DNA from: Tubulanus polymorphus
Lineage: Eukaryota > Nemertea > Palaeonemertea > Tubulaniformes > Tubulanidae
DNA: 64,000 nt
Reading direction: 5' to 3'
NCBI RefSeq assembly: GCF_964204645.1
Contig: NC_134029.1
Coordinates: forward strand, 22,958,450 to 23,022,449
Position 1 is the first letter of the stretch, and every line of letters starts with the position of its first letter. The translations under genes were made by a program, and so were the position numbers. The notes under the pieces are model-generated. The model was not told the DNA's origin and did not search any database. It worked only from the letters and a program-made list of their open reading frames with translations. This document shows, piece by piece, positions 17,564 through 47,868 of this stretch.

Positions 17564-20500
17564 ATGATGATGGTAGCGGCTGGACAGCGACCTAAAAGAT
17601 GTCGCGAAGTTACAGGACCCAGTCCAAATTCAGTTGCTATAGTAAGTATGAATATAGAATGAACTTGAATAGAATATTCGCGAAATCAAACTTTTTATGC
17701 CGCGGATGATTTAAATAATGAAAATTACGTCGATTCTTATTTCCAGAAAGCAAAACCCACAAACAAATATCCGCCTGAGAAATTGATCCTCGATCGAAGA
17801 CATCAAGAAGAAATGCGCGAAAAAGTGATGAAACAAAGTCAATATCAACAGATGTGCGATTTACGGAATGATTGGGAACGGACGACAGACAGACGAATTC
17901 AATCAAATACCGTCAGGCGTAGAATTAATGATTTATTAAAAGCTGAAGAATGGAGCATCGAGGACCGCAGGGAAAGGTAAAATTATTGCTTACACCCTAA
18001 TGTGAACCCTAGTCGTACCCAAACTAGCCTTATTTGTACCCTTCCCTTAGATCCCAGACCCAATCCTGTACCCTTAACCAACCCCGAATCCAAAACCTAC
18101 CCTTCCTATAGGCCCTACTACAGGACGGCCACTGACTGGGAAAATTAAGGGAATCGGATTCATAAATTAGGGAAATTGTTACATTTTAAACTTAGAGATT
18201 TCTCAGATTCACTCAGGAAATTTTCTGTTATAAGAAAAAAAAATCAGGGAAAATTAGATCCTACCTGTTACCGAATCCAATCCCTATATCTATCACTACG
18301 TATGCAACTAGGTTTGTTAAGCTGTGAGCCCTATTTAAGAAATGAAATGCATTTTTTGAAAATCTTTGAGTCTCTCAAATTTACCTTTCTGAAATGATTG
18401 TAGATTGCGTGAAATGTTGGCGGCCGAGGAGCAGCAATACGTAGAAGAAATGGAAGCTAAAGAAGAGACGGTTCTGGAACGACAAGCTCGAATGAGAGAC
18501 CGCGCGAAACAGCTGAAAGACAAACGCGAAACGGAAAGATTGAAATACGTCGAAGACAAATGCGACCAGCTATTCAGGTAAATAAATCATAGACATCGAT
18601 CGATGCTACAGGGCTAGAGAATAACTTTCAACTAACTACTTCACCACCATGAACCGTGGATCGATGAGACCTCGGTCTGCTGGGAGTTTGTTAAAGTTAA
18701 CAATCATAATCCATACAGTGGTTGCAATGTAGTTTTGATTGTCTCTCCATCAACTCTCCACTGGTACACTCAAAACACAACTGGCTTCAGCGCGTGAAAG
18801 ATCGGTGCATTTTCACCTCTTTAAATTCTTGAAAATAGTTTGGATTGAGATTCTCTGATAAAAAGTAAAAATTCTTTGTTTCGCTTTTAGAAATCAGTGC
18901 GAAGAACTACGTTCCACATTATCGCGACGTCATCAAGATGAAGTTTGCGCCGAGCGAATGGAACAGTTGAAAATCAGAGATGCCATACAGGACGATCTGA
19001 GAAAAGAGGAGGATATGTTCGCTCGTTTGTGGTACGAGGACATGCAAGCCAAGGCTCAACGAGAAGAGAAAGAGGCTGAAAAACAAATGGCTCGAAATCA
19101 AGAATGTTTACAGGTTCTGCAGGTTCAGCGAGCGGCGTTAGCCGCGAAGAAAGAGGAGGAAAAGAAACTCAAAGAAGAAGAGGCTGAATTATTGGTGCGC
19201 GTGTAAAGATTACCGACGAATATCTGACGTTTCATGTTTCGGCGAATTTTCAATTATTTGTTCGTTATTTCAGAAAGAACAAGCGGAACTTCGTAAACTG
19301 GAGGAAGAGAAGAAACAAGAAGAGAAACGACGACGTCGGGTCGAGGCGAAACAATTACTCGATATTAACAGACGTTTGAAAATGAAGAAACAAGCGAAAG
19401 AAGTTCAAGAGCAGCTCGCGTACGACATGCAGCTAATGGAGAAATTACTGGAAGAATCACAGAATGAAGCTCTAGAAATCGCTCAGAGAAAGGTACGTCA
19501 GTGAACAGCGTTTATTTATTGGTCGTTACTGAGGTCATCTCCATTCAAAAATCATTTTAGTGATGTTTAAATGATGACCACAGTCCGGTTACTGACTAAA
19601 CTGCAGTCCAGTTGCTGACTAAACTGCAGTCCAGTTATTGACTAACCGCAGTCCAGTTACTGACTAATCTGCAGTCCAGTTACTGATTAAACAGCAGTCC
19701 AGTTGCTGACTAAACTGCAGTCCAGTTATTGACTAACCGCAGTTTAGTTACTGACTAATCTGCAGTCCAGTTACTGACTAATCTGCAGTCCAGTAACTGA
19801 CTAATCTGCAGTCCAGTTACTGATTAAACAGCAGTCCAGTTGCTGACTAAACTGCAGTCCAGTTATTGACTAACCGCAGTCCAGTTACTGACTAATCTGC
19901 AGTCCAGTTACTGATTAAAAATTTGTCCAGCTACTTACTAAACCATAGTCCAGTTTCTAACTAAACCTCAGTCCAGTTACTGACTAAACCATAGTCAAGT
20001 TTCTGACTAAACTCCAGTCCAGTTTCTAACTAAACCTCAGTCCAGTTACTGACTAAACCATAGTCAAGTTTCTGACTAAACTCCAGTCCAGTTTCTAACT
20101 AGACTTCAGTCCAGTTTCTAACTAAACCTTAGTCCAGTTACTGACTAAACCATAGTCAAGTTTTTGACCAAACTCCAGTCCAGTTTCTAACTAAACCTCG
20201 GTCCAGTTACTGACTAAACCCCAGTCCAGTTACTGACTAGACCTCAGTCCAGTTTTTGACCACCTAAAGTAAAAGGTAAAGTAAAAAATGATGACCCTTC
20301 ACATGATTTTTTTCATTGATTGATTTATAGAAAGAGCTTCGTGAAGAAGATCGTCGTTACCGAGAATACTTGAAGAACATGTTGGAAGAGGAGAAAATAC
20401 GCGAGAAAGAACTCGACCGATTACTGGATGAAGAGGTTGAGAAAATGTGGCAGAAACGCATTCGACAGTGGGATCTAGAAGCTGAAGCTCGAGAGAAACT

Positions 20501-21429
20501 TCTCAGCGACGTCATGCAGACGAGAAAACAACAAATTGAAGAAAAACGTAAGTAGTTTAGAATTTTGTTTACTATCCATCATTCCTGATTGTCGAGTCTC
20601 TGCAAATGATATCTTGTTTTTCTCTTCATTGGAAAACTGATCTTGTTTAAAATCACTTCATTTGAGTTCGAATGCCTCCATAACGATGACACCCTCTTTA
20701 CCAGTTTACAAACCACTTCGAACAGTTCGTTCCGAATCATAGAACCTTCTCTCGGTTAGAAAATATAATCTGAAATCATTTGGCAGATGCGCATTTACCT
20801 TCCCAACCCCTCCGTCCACTCCTATCTCGAGACATTATTGTTCTAGTCATCACATAATCATCCTATCCTAAATTCTGCCATCTTACATGTTTAACGATTA
20901 CATTACCGGTATTCGCTTTGAATAATGATAATATTGATAGTAATAATAATGATGATAATAATGATTATAATTTATATTCTTGTATAGCGCTATCCTACAA
21001 GTTATAATCAGTGCACTTTACATCGGTATGAAATTAACACGAGCTGATGAAATAGTAAATACTTGGAGAATGAATATTCGATTTATAAATTCAGGTCGTC
21101 GAAACGCTGATAAACAAATAGTAGCAGCAAGAGAAAGAGAGGAGATCATGCAGGCGATCGAAGACAACAAACGCATCGAACGCGAACAGACGATTCGAGC
21201 TCGCGATAAACACCACGCCCATCAGAACGATTTACTCGACCAAATCAAATACAACACGCTGCGTAACGAACAGATCAACCTCGAACACGAGCGCGAGTAT
21301 TTACTCGGCGAGCAGGCCGAACGCGAATACCAACAGAAACTACGAGCGGCCCTCGATAATCCGTATCTCGACGAGAAAGCTCATCCGATGAGGAAACATC
21401 GTATGATGACCGATATTACCGCGTCATAG
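17564..21429 (+). CDS. CFAP53: Cilia- and flagella-associated protein 53 (CCDC11)
   Basis: CFAP53 is a coiled-coil protein of motile-cilium axonemes (a microtubule inner protein) and centriolar satellites, needed for ciliary beating and left-right patterning in vertebrates. Exons: 17564-17641, 17747-17976, 18404-18577, 18891-19194, 19274-19492, 20331-20547, 21095-21429. The sum is 1557 nt, or 518 residues plus TAG, against about 514 in vertebrates. Three ATG codons in a row open the frame; the first is taken as start. Nearly the whole protein is Glu/Lys/Arg/Gln-rich helix matching the trichohyalin-plectin-homology region, and the end keeps the HPMRK motif of the family. The intron before exon 6 holds a large minisatellite. 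The long frame extending upstream of 21095 is intron. Confidence 0.93.
19581..20262. repeat. ~21-bp minisatellite in a CFAP53 intron
   Basis: Roughly 30 degenerate copies of CAGTCCAGTTACTGACTAAAC (21-22 bp), with sub-families differing at the ACTAATCTG and ACTAAACCATAG positions. It fills most of intron 19493-20330. Confidence 0.92.
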
Positions 21430-23287
21430 ATTAGAAAAACCGTCCCGATTTAGAAATCTGCTTTAGACAATGTTAATAATAACCCTTTCAAACCTCAGTT
21501 GTAGAAAACTGTGCGACGATTGATTGGAATTTTAATGAGATTTTTTATCTAGTTCCATCCGAAATCCGTCTGTGATACAAAATCCTTTTGAATATCTAGT
21601 AAATCTTCTGTTTTATGAGGAGACATGTTTAATGCTATTTTCAATGAATATATTTTTGTTCCCTTAATTAATGAAATACGTGCGAGTTAAGAATACAGAT
21701 GAAGAAATGATTCGAAATGTTGCTGAAGTATTTGTTATTTCCATTTGTGTTATTATCGTGTCCCAAAATGTAAAAAAAAAAAGATATGTATATATTTAGT
21801 TGTTAATGATGCTGAATTATCTGTGTATGTTTGTCTTTAATCAAAAATTATATCTAGATATTATATATTAGTGAATGTCTTTATCAAATTGTTTGTTCAT
21901 TTCCTGTCGACTTCAAGGATTCATTCTTCTGCGAGGAGCTGCCTGTTGTGGAAGTGAGTGTTCCAGAATCTTTTTCGGCTTCGTGGAGAGATCTAAGAAT
22001 CAGCTCTGGTAAATAGAGGAAGCCAAGGTACGACTGGTCACCACATAGCTATTCAATGATAGTGTTCAAATGGGCTGCCCTGATAGCTGTTCCTCGGGAA
22101 GTCATCCAACAGAATACTCGTGTCATAGGACAACATCAGTTAAAAACAGATAAAAATCAGATAATTTTAGATAACGCAAAATATGATTTATTCGTAGAAT
22201 ATTCGTATCATATATAAATAGTTAAAATATAATCATACACGCATTTATTAATAAACTAATAGCTTTCAATAAGATTTACTGGTACACTGACCATATGCAA
22301 CAAAAAATAGCACATACATGGTAGATATCACTGTGATATACACAAATATTATCAGATACTGAACATAATAACTAGAAACATGCTCTACTGACATCGTTAC
22401 GCTCAGTGATCCATTATTAATGACAATATGATCACACGGCATCCCATTGAGCATATTCTATATGTAAGAATCCATTTACTAATTACAAAATTATAGCATC
22501 ACCTAACTACAGATACCTTCTAGCTAATTATCAACAGTTATTTGGCCCTGTCGAGTAATTATCAAATTTATGATAGCAGGTCATTTTTGCATGTGGATAA
22601 GATGACTTACAGTACATTCAGTTAGTGGTTGTAAGTCACATTCTCTGTGTGCAAATATTTCATTCAGCTCTCAGTACAGTCATAACAAATGGACAAACCA
22701 GTGAACAAACCTTTCAAAACCTTATTGTTAACACAATCTTACAGAATTAAGTACAAAGTGCACGCTTGTTAAATGGAAATTCCAACTTTAAGTTCAGATA
22801 ATAGATTCCACACCACTTTACCTTATCAGACTAGTATTGAAGAATGTACTTTATCACTAAATATCTGAGAAAATCCTTTCATATGAAAAGCATGCGTGAA
22901 TGTGTGCACGAACGCTAGAAAAGTTACAGGTTCTTTAATACGTGAAAATAAATGCAAAATGTATATCACAGATATTAAATGAACCGTCATCAGTTGCATT
23001 CAATACACTTTTATATGAAAGCTCTCAGAAATAAAGAATTCTTACTGTTTGAAAAGTTTAAAACTACGATATCTTAATCTTTAAAAATATTGTTCATAGT
23101 CTTTTCGTTAAGAACTTATATCTCTATCAGAGCCACTCTGGAGCCAATTCAAACTCACATCTGTGGAACTGAATCCTATACAGGTGGTTATGATTTTAGC
23201 TCAATAAAGTAGTTAAAGTGTTATAAGCAGATTTTCACAAAACATGAATTAGAATTAGAATTCACTCAAGTTTTAACAGATTTTTGT
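21430..23287. other. Convergent 3' regions of CFAP53 and the ZIP transporter
   Basis: No coding region seen. The DNA is AT-rich and should hold the two 3' UTRs. The candidate ZIP poly(A) signals on the minus strand are TTTATT at 22244-22249 and 22187-22192. Confidence 0.5.
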
Positions 23288-24394
23288 TTATGGTTTTCCA
23301 TGAAGAGGTGGAGAATGAACAACTGGTGGATCTAGGAATAATAAACCAGTTACCGTTCCGTATCCGAGAAGTAAAAACAACAATTTCAATAAACGATCGT
23401 CGCTCGAGTTGAATTCATGCGGCAAAACTTCGAAAAACGTCACGTACAAAAACGTTCCGCACGCGATTCCCTGCAGGATTCCGTTAGCTAGATTCGAATA
23501 AATCGAATCGGACATATCGTTGACGAGTATACCGATTCCGATACCGAGCGGAGACATGATCGAAAACAATAAATTCGATTTGACGATCGCTTTCACCGTC
23601 AGACGACTCTGAACTAGATTCAGCCCTAAACTGAACGCGAGGATGCATTTGTGTAGAAACAGCGCGAGAAATATCTGCAGTACGGCGTTTGTATTCGGTT
23701 GTAAACCAACAGCTAAACCTTCGAATACCGAGTGAAGAGACAACGCGAGGAGTAGAATGATCGCGCGAACCGGTGAATGCGAACTACGATCTACGTGTAT
23801 CGAATGATCGGGTTCTTTCGTCGATGAATCGTTCACGTAAGACGTATTCAGTAACGATTCGCTGCTGTGATTGCGACTGATCGGTTGATCGAAAATTCCT
23901 TCGATGCTTTCTTCGAAATGATGATGGTGATGATCGTGTTGTAGTAAACTAGCGGTCGGCGCGTCCGGTTGATGATGCGGACCGCCGTGCGAGTGTCCGT
24001 GTCCGAGCAGCGGCGAGCGTTCCGCATCCTCGTCGTCTTCGTGAGCTTCTTTCACCGACAGCACGATTTGCTCCGTGATCAAAATCAAAAATAGTCCGAA
24101 CACCATGACGAATTCGGAGATGGGGAAGTTGGTCACGACGCCCATATTATCGAACGTCTCGACCAGTTTCCCGCGAACGTCGGGAAATAAATCTAACAAA
24201 CACGTACCTAGGAAGACACCGGCCGCGTAGCAACTTAAAAAACTGATTATTCGACTCCATTTATGTCGCCCCTCGACGCCTGTTACGTGTCTAGCGACAG
24301 ATACGAATTTCAGTGGCAGCATACTGAACGTGAATGTCATCACTAGCAATCCGGCCAAAACCAAGCCTTTCACCGCTTCAATCGGTAATGACAT
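23288..24394 (-). CDS. ZIP-family zinc transporter (SLC39A1/2/3 type)
   Basis: ZIP-I subfamily carriers import Zn2+ across the plasma membrane or release it from vesicles. One coding exon of 368 residues starts at MSLPIEAVKG (ATG 24392-24394). A minus-strand acceptor (AACAG, ending at 24419) lies just upstream, so the first exon is probably 5' UTR. Eight hydrophobic segments are visible. Between TM3 and TM4 is a long acidic, His-rich loop (HGHSHGG, HDHHHHHF) likely to bind zinc. TM4 carries the family signature HSVFEGLAVGLQ and TM5 carries LHKCILAFSLG, supplying the His and Glu metal ligands. TM6 has SPLGIGIG. It fits SLC39A1 to 3 equally well, so no number is given. Confidence 0.93.
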   Translation of the reverse strand: MSLPIEAVKGLVLAGLLVMTFTFSMLPLKFVSVARHVTGVEGRHKWSRIISFLSCYAAGVFLGTCLLDLFPDVRGKLVETFDNMGVVTNFPISEFVMVFGLFLILITEQIVLSVKEAHEDDEDAERSPLLGHGHSHGGPHHQPDAPTASLLQHDHHHHHFEESIEGIFDQPISRNHSSESLLNTSYVNDSSTKEPDHSIHVDRSSHSPVRAIILLLALSLHSVFEGLAVGLQPNTNAVLQIFLALFLHKCILAFSLGLNLVQSRLTVKAIVKSNLLFSIMSPLGIGIGILVNDMSDSIYSNLANGILQGIACGTFLYVTFFEVLPHEFNSSDDRLLKLLFLLLGYGTVTGLLFLDPPVVHSPPLHGKP

Positions 24395-24418
24395 CTCGAT
24401 TTTATTGAATTTATCCAA

Positions 24419-24640
24419 CTGTTAGTTAAAAAAAGGTGCAAGAAATCACAATTTAACCACTGAAGTTGTGCGCAAAATCACGAAATATCTAATTGTTTTA
24501 TCGTTTCGGATCTGTCACCTGGGGGCCGCCATTTTGAAACGATAACAACTGTCAACAGTCATGTGACAAATGATTCACGCGGGCTACTGGACCGGACATA
24601 AACAAAGTTGGTGGGAGCGCCGTATATTCACCCAACGGGA
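24419..24640 (-). promoter_or_regulatory. Probable ZIP promoter / 5' UTR region with a YY1-like motif and an E-box
   Basis: GCCGCCATTTTG at 24525-24536 reads CAAAATGGCGGC on the minus strand, the usual YY1 core near housekeeping starts. GTCATGTGAC at 24558-24567 is a palindromic E-box of the MITF/TFE type. Both lie within 180 bp of the coding-exon acceptor. Motif matches only. Confidence 0.4.
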
Positions 24641-27600
24641 TTTCTGCGCACTAATGTTACACCGATATATCAATATAACGTTCACTTAATGAACATAAAT
24701 AAAATGAGTTTTTCTTGAAGAATTATTGTGTCAATTGATAATCGGTCCAAATAACGGATAAACAGGATGCCCCGCCCATACGTACAGGTCAGCAGGGTCA
24801 ACCTGGTCTACCTACCACAAACAGGGCATCCCGGGTTCGAAACCCATTCTATTGAGTGTCATTCTTAGAGAAGACCATAATGTTTGATATTCAGAAAAGA
24901 TGATCCTAAAGCAAAAATCACACAAGTACTCCTCAATCCCACAAAAAAAAAACAAAACATTCATTTTGTGAGGACTGTTTTTTATTGGACAACTGAAAGA
25001 GACAGGCTTTTAGTGATACCAAAATGCCACTGTATACAACATCACATGATTTATTAGTCGTCAATCATAACAATGATTATTTAATTTATACCTGGACAGT
25101 AAAACAGATCATTCTCTAATCATTTATAACAATATCGTAGAAGCACCAGTGATCAGAAAACTACTGTTTACAGTTTACAGGTAGATTTAGGTAGTTTCAC
25201 ATCGGTGTGTATGTATTTCCCTGAATAGTGATTATAGTATTATTTCGATAAGAATAGTATCAACTTTCCCACAAACGAATAACTTTTCAAATCATACCAG
25301 AACTCGGAACGATATCGACGACTTTTGATGACGTTTCTTAAAATTGGCTGTTGGGCTGTAATTTCATACCAAATTGTCGACAGGAATCACTATGCAGGGA
25401 AATACGATTACCAATAATTAAATCATGATATACATGTATAATACAAGTGCTGTGACTCTATTTATTTCTCTCAGAAAGTGTTTAAAATATAATCGCCATA
25501 ATAAAGGCACATTTAAGCATAACCATATATTAACTTACTATCAATTCATAAGTCTATATTACACTACGACAAAGCATCATGAAATTGTATTCTTCGCCAT
25601 CAGTAGTTCACTCATTAACTGAACAAAAGGTAATTCGACTTTAAAACAACTGCATTTTATATATCATTATAGAAGTCAGGTCGAAATAAACGTTAAGTTA
25701 ACATTATATACTGCAGCACGATATAAATTCAATCGTAAGAATAGATGATGCGTGTGTAACTGGTCCCTGAAACCGAATTGTCGAATAACGAACATTTTCT
25801 GAACTTCTACTAGAGGGTATTCGCCCCACCCAACCTTTTGGGGTAATCTACACTGCAAGTATAGCTAATTATCATTTGAATATAATAACACACTGATGGT
25901 AAAATCAACCCTTAAATCATTTTCTTGTGAGCGGGATTTGTAGAACATAAAAAAAATCTATTCTAGCTTACTGAGCCTTGAATTTACATCGCTCTCAAAA
26001 ACTGAATTTTGGATTTGAAAATTCAGTAAAAAATACCGGTACTATAGTTACGTGTACTTGATTTATTGATTGAAAGTCTTCCATCAGTTCATACACTTCG
26101 TCAAGTAAAATATAATATTCATTTATTAGTAACAAAACCTCATTTAAATCACTCTTTAATTAAAAAGATGTATATCAGCGGTTAGGAAAGCGCATTGAAA
26201 TAAAAATAAGAAAACCAAACAGATAATCGCCAGGTAAAATGATCACCCGCAATTGACATTTGACTAGATATTTACAACAGAAATTACCACGATTACTCGC
26301 CGTCACTTATAGAATTCTTCAAGGGCAGCGGAACCCCATTTTCAAAATAATCTTTTCCATAAGTTGCCAAAATTGGGAGCAAAGATGCCAGGTGTATGCA
26401 CAGATTATTGGAAAATGCATCAAATTTTGGACGAAACCGATGTCTCAAACCCGTGATCAACCCTGCTTTTCAACATGATTAAATCAGCACTGATCCCAAA
26501 ATTAAAGTAGTCACTTGCCATATTATATCAATAAGCATTGTAATATATATATATATAAGTTGTGTCGTTTTTGTAGTGTTACAAACGCATTATAAACATA
26601 GCTATTAGTAAAGATGCTTTTAAAATGATGTCTCAATCATCGAAACAAAACTGACATTACTTTGGCAAGTTCTACCTACATTAAATTCATGATTTTACAC
26701 GATTTAACGAACAATAATGAATACGTTCATTCATTGTAACTATAAACACAAGCGTTACGACTGACTACAAAACTATGAAATAATAATAATGATAATAATA
26801 ATAAATGTTGTGATTAGTTGTGAATAATCTAAGAATGAAGTTATAGAAAGTAATTTGAAACTGATATTCGGTGCAAAAACATTGTAATTATTGATGCTAT
26901 GATCTACGTGTATTCAATTAACCGTGTACAAATCAAATACATTGCGCTACAATTTTCAATATGTACTCATTATTTTTTTTCTAACTATAAGGTACGTTAG
27001 AATATACTTTTCATATACATTATATCCTCAAGATGATACCGAGAATTCATTGATTTGACTTCAATGTAACGCGGCAAATTCATAGTCTTTCAACAAATTG
27101 ACATACTGTTGGGAAAGGCCTTTAGAGTCATTTTAAGTGCTTTCATAATCGCAAGGTATTCTCCAACAATCACGGACAGTGACAGTGATTGTCTATAAAC
27201 CGAGTGTCGAGTACAATATTCAGAAATTCAGCAACTGGTTTTCAATGAAACGAACGTGTAAATCTATCCACTACATTCCTACGGATAATGAACTTAGCCA
27301 TAATCAGCCAAGGGCCTACTACTCGAAACGCTTTACCTATACCTGATTTTATACACTAATTCTATCTAATAATTATCCACACTACAATAATAACTACGTG
27401 CATGCGATTCAAGTTAAAAATACAAAAAAATTCTTCTATTTTTCAACTCGTTTTTCAACCTATTTGCAGCGAGAGTTTCTATTTTATACACGTAAAATAA
27501 TCACAACATGTTTTTTTACGAATCACAGTTATCACAACACAGCAAGCACAAAAGTCAATCTCCTTGTAGTTGCACTTTCTGTAATCACGAATGACGAACA

Positions 27601-28648
27601 CCAACCAATCAAACCAATCAATGAATCGATTTACTAAAATCGATTCACGCTTTAAACGTTTCATATAATAGATCCATATGTATATTTTTCAGTACGATTT
27701 CAAACGAGTTTGGCATCGCGTTTTGTCACCGGAGATCGAGCGACCGATTTCGTCGCCGTCTCCCTTTCGAGCGATGTCGCGCTTCGACGCGTTACAATGC
27801 CATTTGTTTAAACGATGATGATTAACTAACTACGAACTAACCAGCGCAAACTGCGAAGTCCTTTGATGAACTACTAGCGCAATACGATGGTGACTAGATG
27901 AATCAATGCCATTTTGTCGAGACATTTCAGAGACAGAACCTGCGAGCGCAGACGCTATGCGAGGACTGGATACTCGAGCCGCGAAGAAGCACTTATCATA
28001 ATCAATGTCAAACTGATGGACTTGTTGCTTGCTTCCATGTGATTTTTTTTCTGTTTTTCGGTAAAAATTGCTGCAGGTTTTGAGCGATTTTTCTTGCACG
28101 TAGTTAATAATCCTTTAAGGCAAAGCGCGAGGCTAAAAGCGGATTTTAACGTCGAACTCGACCATTTTGATTGTGAACGTCTCCGGTGAAGCGATGCCGA
28201 TCGGAGTAGCGTTTACTTTTTCTTTTATCCGCAAACAATCTTTCGTTAATATCGTTTTTCTATTTTACACTGCGTTTAAAAAAGTATGAACGTCATATTG
28301 TCACAGTTGTTATTGCGCAATCACTCGCAATGGAAAAAATTCCACACTATTCAATGTTTTACGTGTGACTCGTGAAACTTTAATGTATATTGTTACTGTT
28401 TATACAGCGATATAGTTAGTATACTGGTTTGTTTGGAATGATCCCCTCCTGTTTTCAGTCGTACGTACAACTGTACTGGTCAATGTCATGGAGAATGAAC
28501 TAACTTTCATTTCGCGATGCCGCCCGCCCGTCCGTCCGTCGGGCATTCTCTATATACATAAATTGTTTGTATATTTTTGTCGCGTGAATTCACGTGCATA
28601 TGCGTGTGGAGCTTTTGAAACAGAGTTTTACGACAACCAGGACGAGAA
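24419..28648. other. 4.2-kb non-coding interval between ZIP and MEK
   Basis: No convincing exon on either strand. It should hold the ZIP promoter at the left and the MEK 3' UTR at the right. A tRNA-like stretch with a GGGTTCGAAACCC B-box sits at about 24775-24850, probably a decayed SINE. The segment 27690-28230 is more GC-rich than its surroundings and unexplained. Confidence 0.45.
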
Positions 28649-46667
<18,019 letters not shown>

Positions 46668-47306
46668 GATGATAGCGCGTGGTCTAACTCACACATCAGC
46701 AGCGTCTTTCACCCGGTCACGGAGAGGATATTTTGACAATTTTCAGCATAGAACTGCACTCACTGGTTGAAACACTAGAGTTTAGCTCTGTGAGCTGAGA
46801 GATGATTAGAACAAGGTCGTTCCCTGCTCGAAAACATCCCATAATATGCTAATTTAACGCGCACTTGCTCATTTGATATTCATAAAAACTCTGTTCCCAT
46901 GGTAATTAAGTAAATAATATTTAAAATATAGTATTTTAGTTATACAATTTCAACCAAGTAGCACGTACCACATCTAATTTAATATGTCCATATAAAAATC
47001 TTTTATATTTTCTTGCGTGACCGTCAATAATTTTTTTTCAGTTTCTAGATTTTGTCTTCGCTTATGAAAAACATTTTACATGAAAGTTTGTTATTCAGTC
47101 AATCAATCAAAGGTTGTCTTTATTTCACGGAGTTCTTCTTATTTCACGAAGAAAGCAGTTTTGTTGTTGATTTTATTTGCGAGCAAATTGGGAAAAATAA
47201 ACCGTTTGATTTGACTTGTATTTGTATGGTATGAAATCTCGCGCGCGTTGCGGGAATCGGCGATAGGCGACGAGATTTACGAGCTTACCCACAATTCACA
47301 GCTTAA
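46668..47306. promoter_or_regulatory. Divergent promoter interval between MEK and RPL17
   Basis: About 640 bp between the MEK ATG and the putative RPL17 start, with the genes head-to-head. No coding sequence. No TATA box was identified with confidence. Confidence 0.45.
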
Positions 47307-47327
47307 CTTCCTCTTTTATAGGCGAGC
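47307..47327 (+). promoter_or_regulatory. RPL17: Probable RPL17 5'TOP leader exon
   Basis: CTTCCTCTTTTATAGGCGAGC starts with a C and a pyrimidine tract, as in terminal-oligopyrimidine mRNAs of ribosomal proteins, and is followed by a good donor GTAAGG at 47328. The next acceptor (TTACACAG, to 47859) gives a leader of about 30 nt. TOP leaders place translation under mTOR control. No transcript data. Confidence 0.5.
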
Positions 47328-47868
47328 GTAAGGTTCGTGTAAAAATAATCGAAATCTATCAGAAAATCGCTTGAAATTACCACCATCAGTGGACGTATGC
47401 CTTCCATATTATAGGAATCTATTCTTCATGAGTTTTTTAGCAGGATCCATTAAAAATTTGTGTCCTAATTTGCCTGAAATACTAAATATCGACTGCGATA
47501 TTACTATGAAAAAATGTGACATTCACTGATAATATGCCGGAAATCTACGGATATTTACATCAAGAAAGGCAGTTTGTTTAATTAAAATCTAATCTGGCTA
47601 TCTTGATATTGTATTCATTTATCCTAAGCATTCTGAAACCGCATTTAAGTTTGCCATTAACTTTTCGGTGATGAAAATATATCGCAAAATAGTAGTGAGG
47701 CCGAACTGTGAAGTCAACTAAATAAACTCGATTTGAATATTCGTTTTCGATGACCAATCCTCCATTCAAATATTTTATATAATTTGATCATGAATGTATT
47801 CGGACTGATGTCGAATATTATCTTGCCTGAAAACTACCTTTCATATTTCTCTTACACAGATAAGCAAG

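Noticed and set aside
24395-24418. ZIP start eight codons upstream
   Set aside because: That codon is TTG, not ATG, and it directly follows a splice acceptor; the first ATG is at 24394.
24775-24850. Functional tRNA gene
   Set aside because: Only the B-box/T-arm-like GGGTTCGAAACCC is convincing; no full cloverleaf could be drawn, so a SINE relic is more likely.
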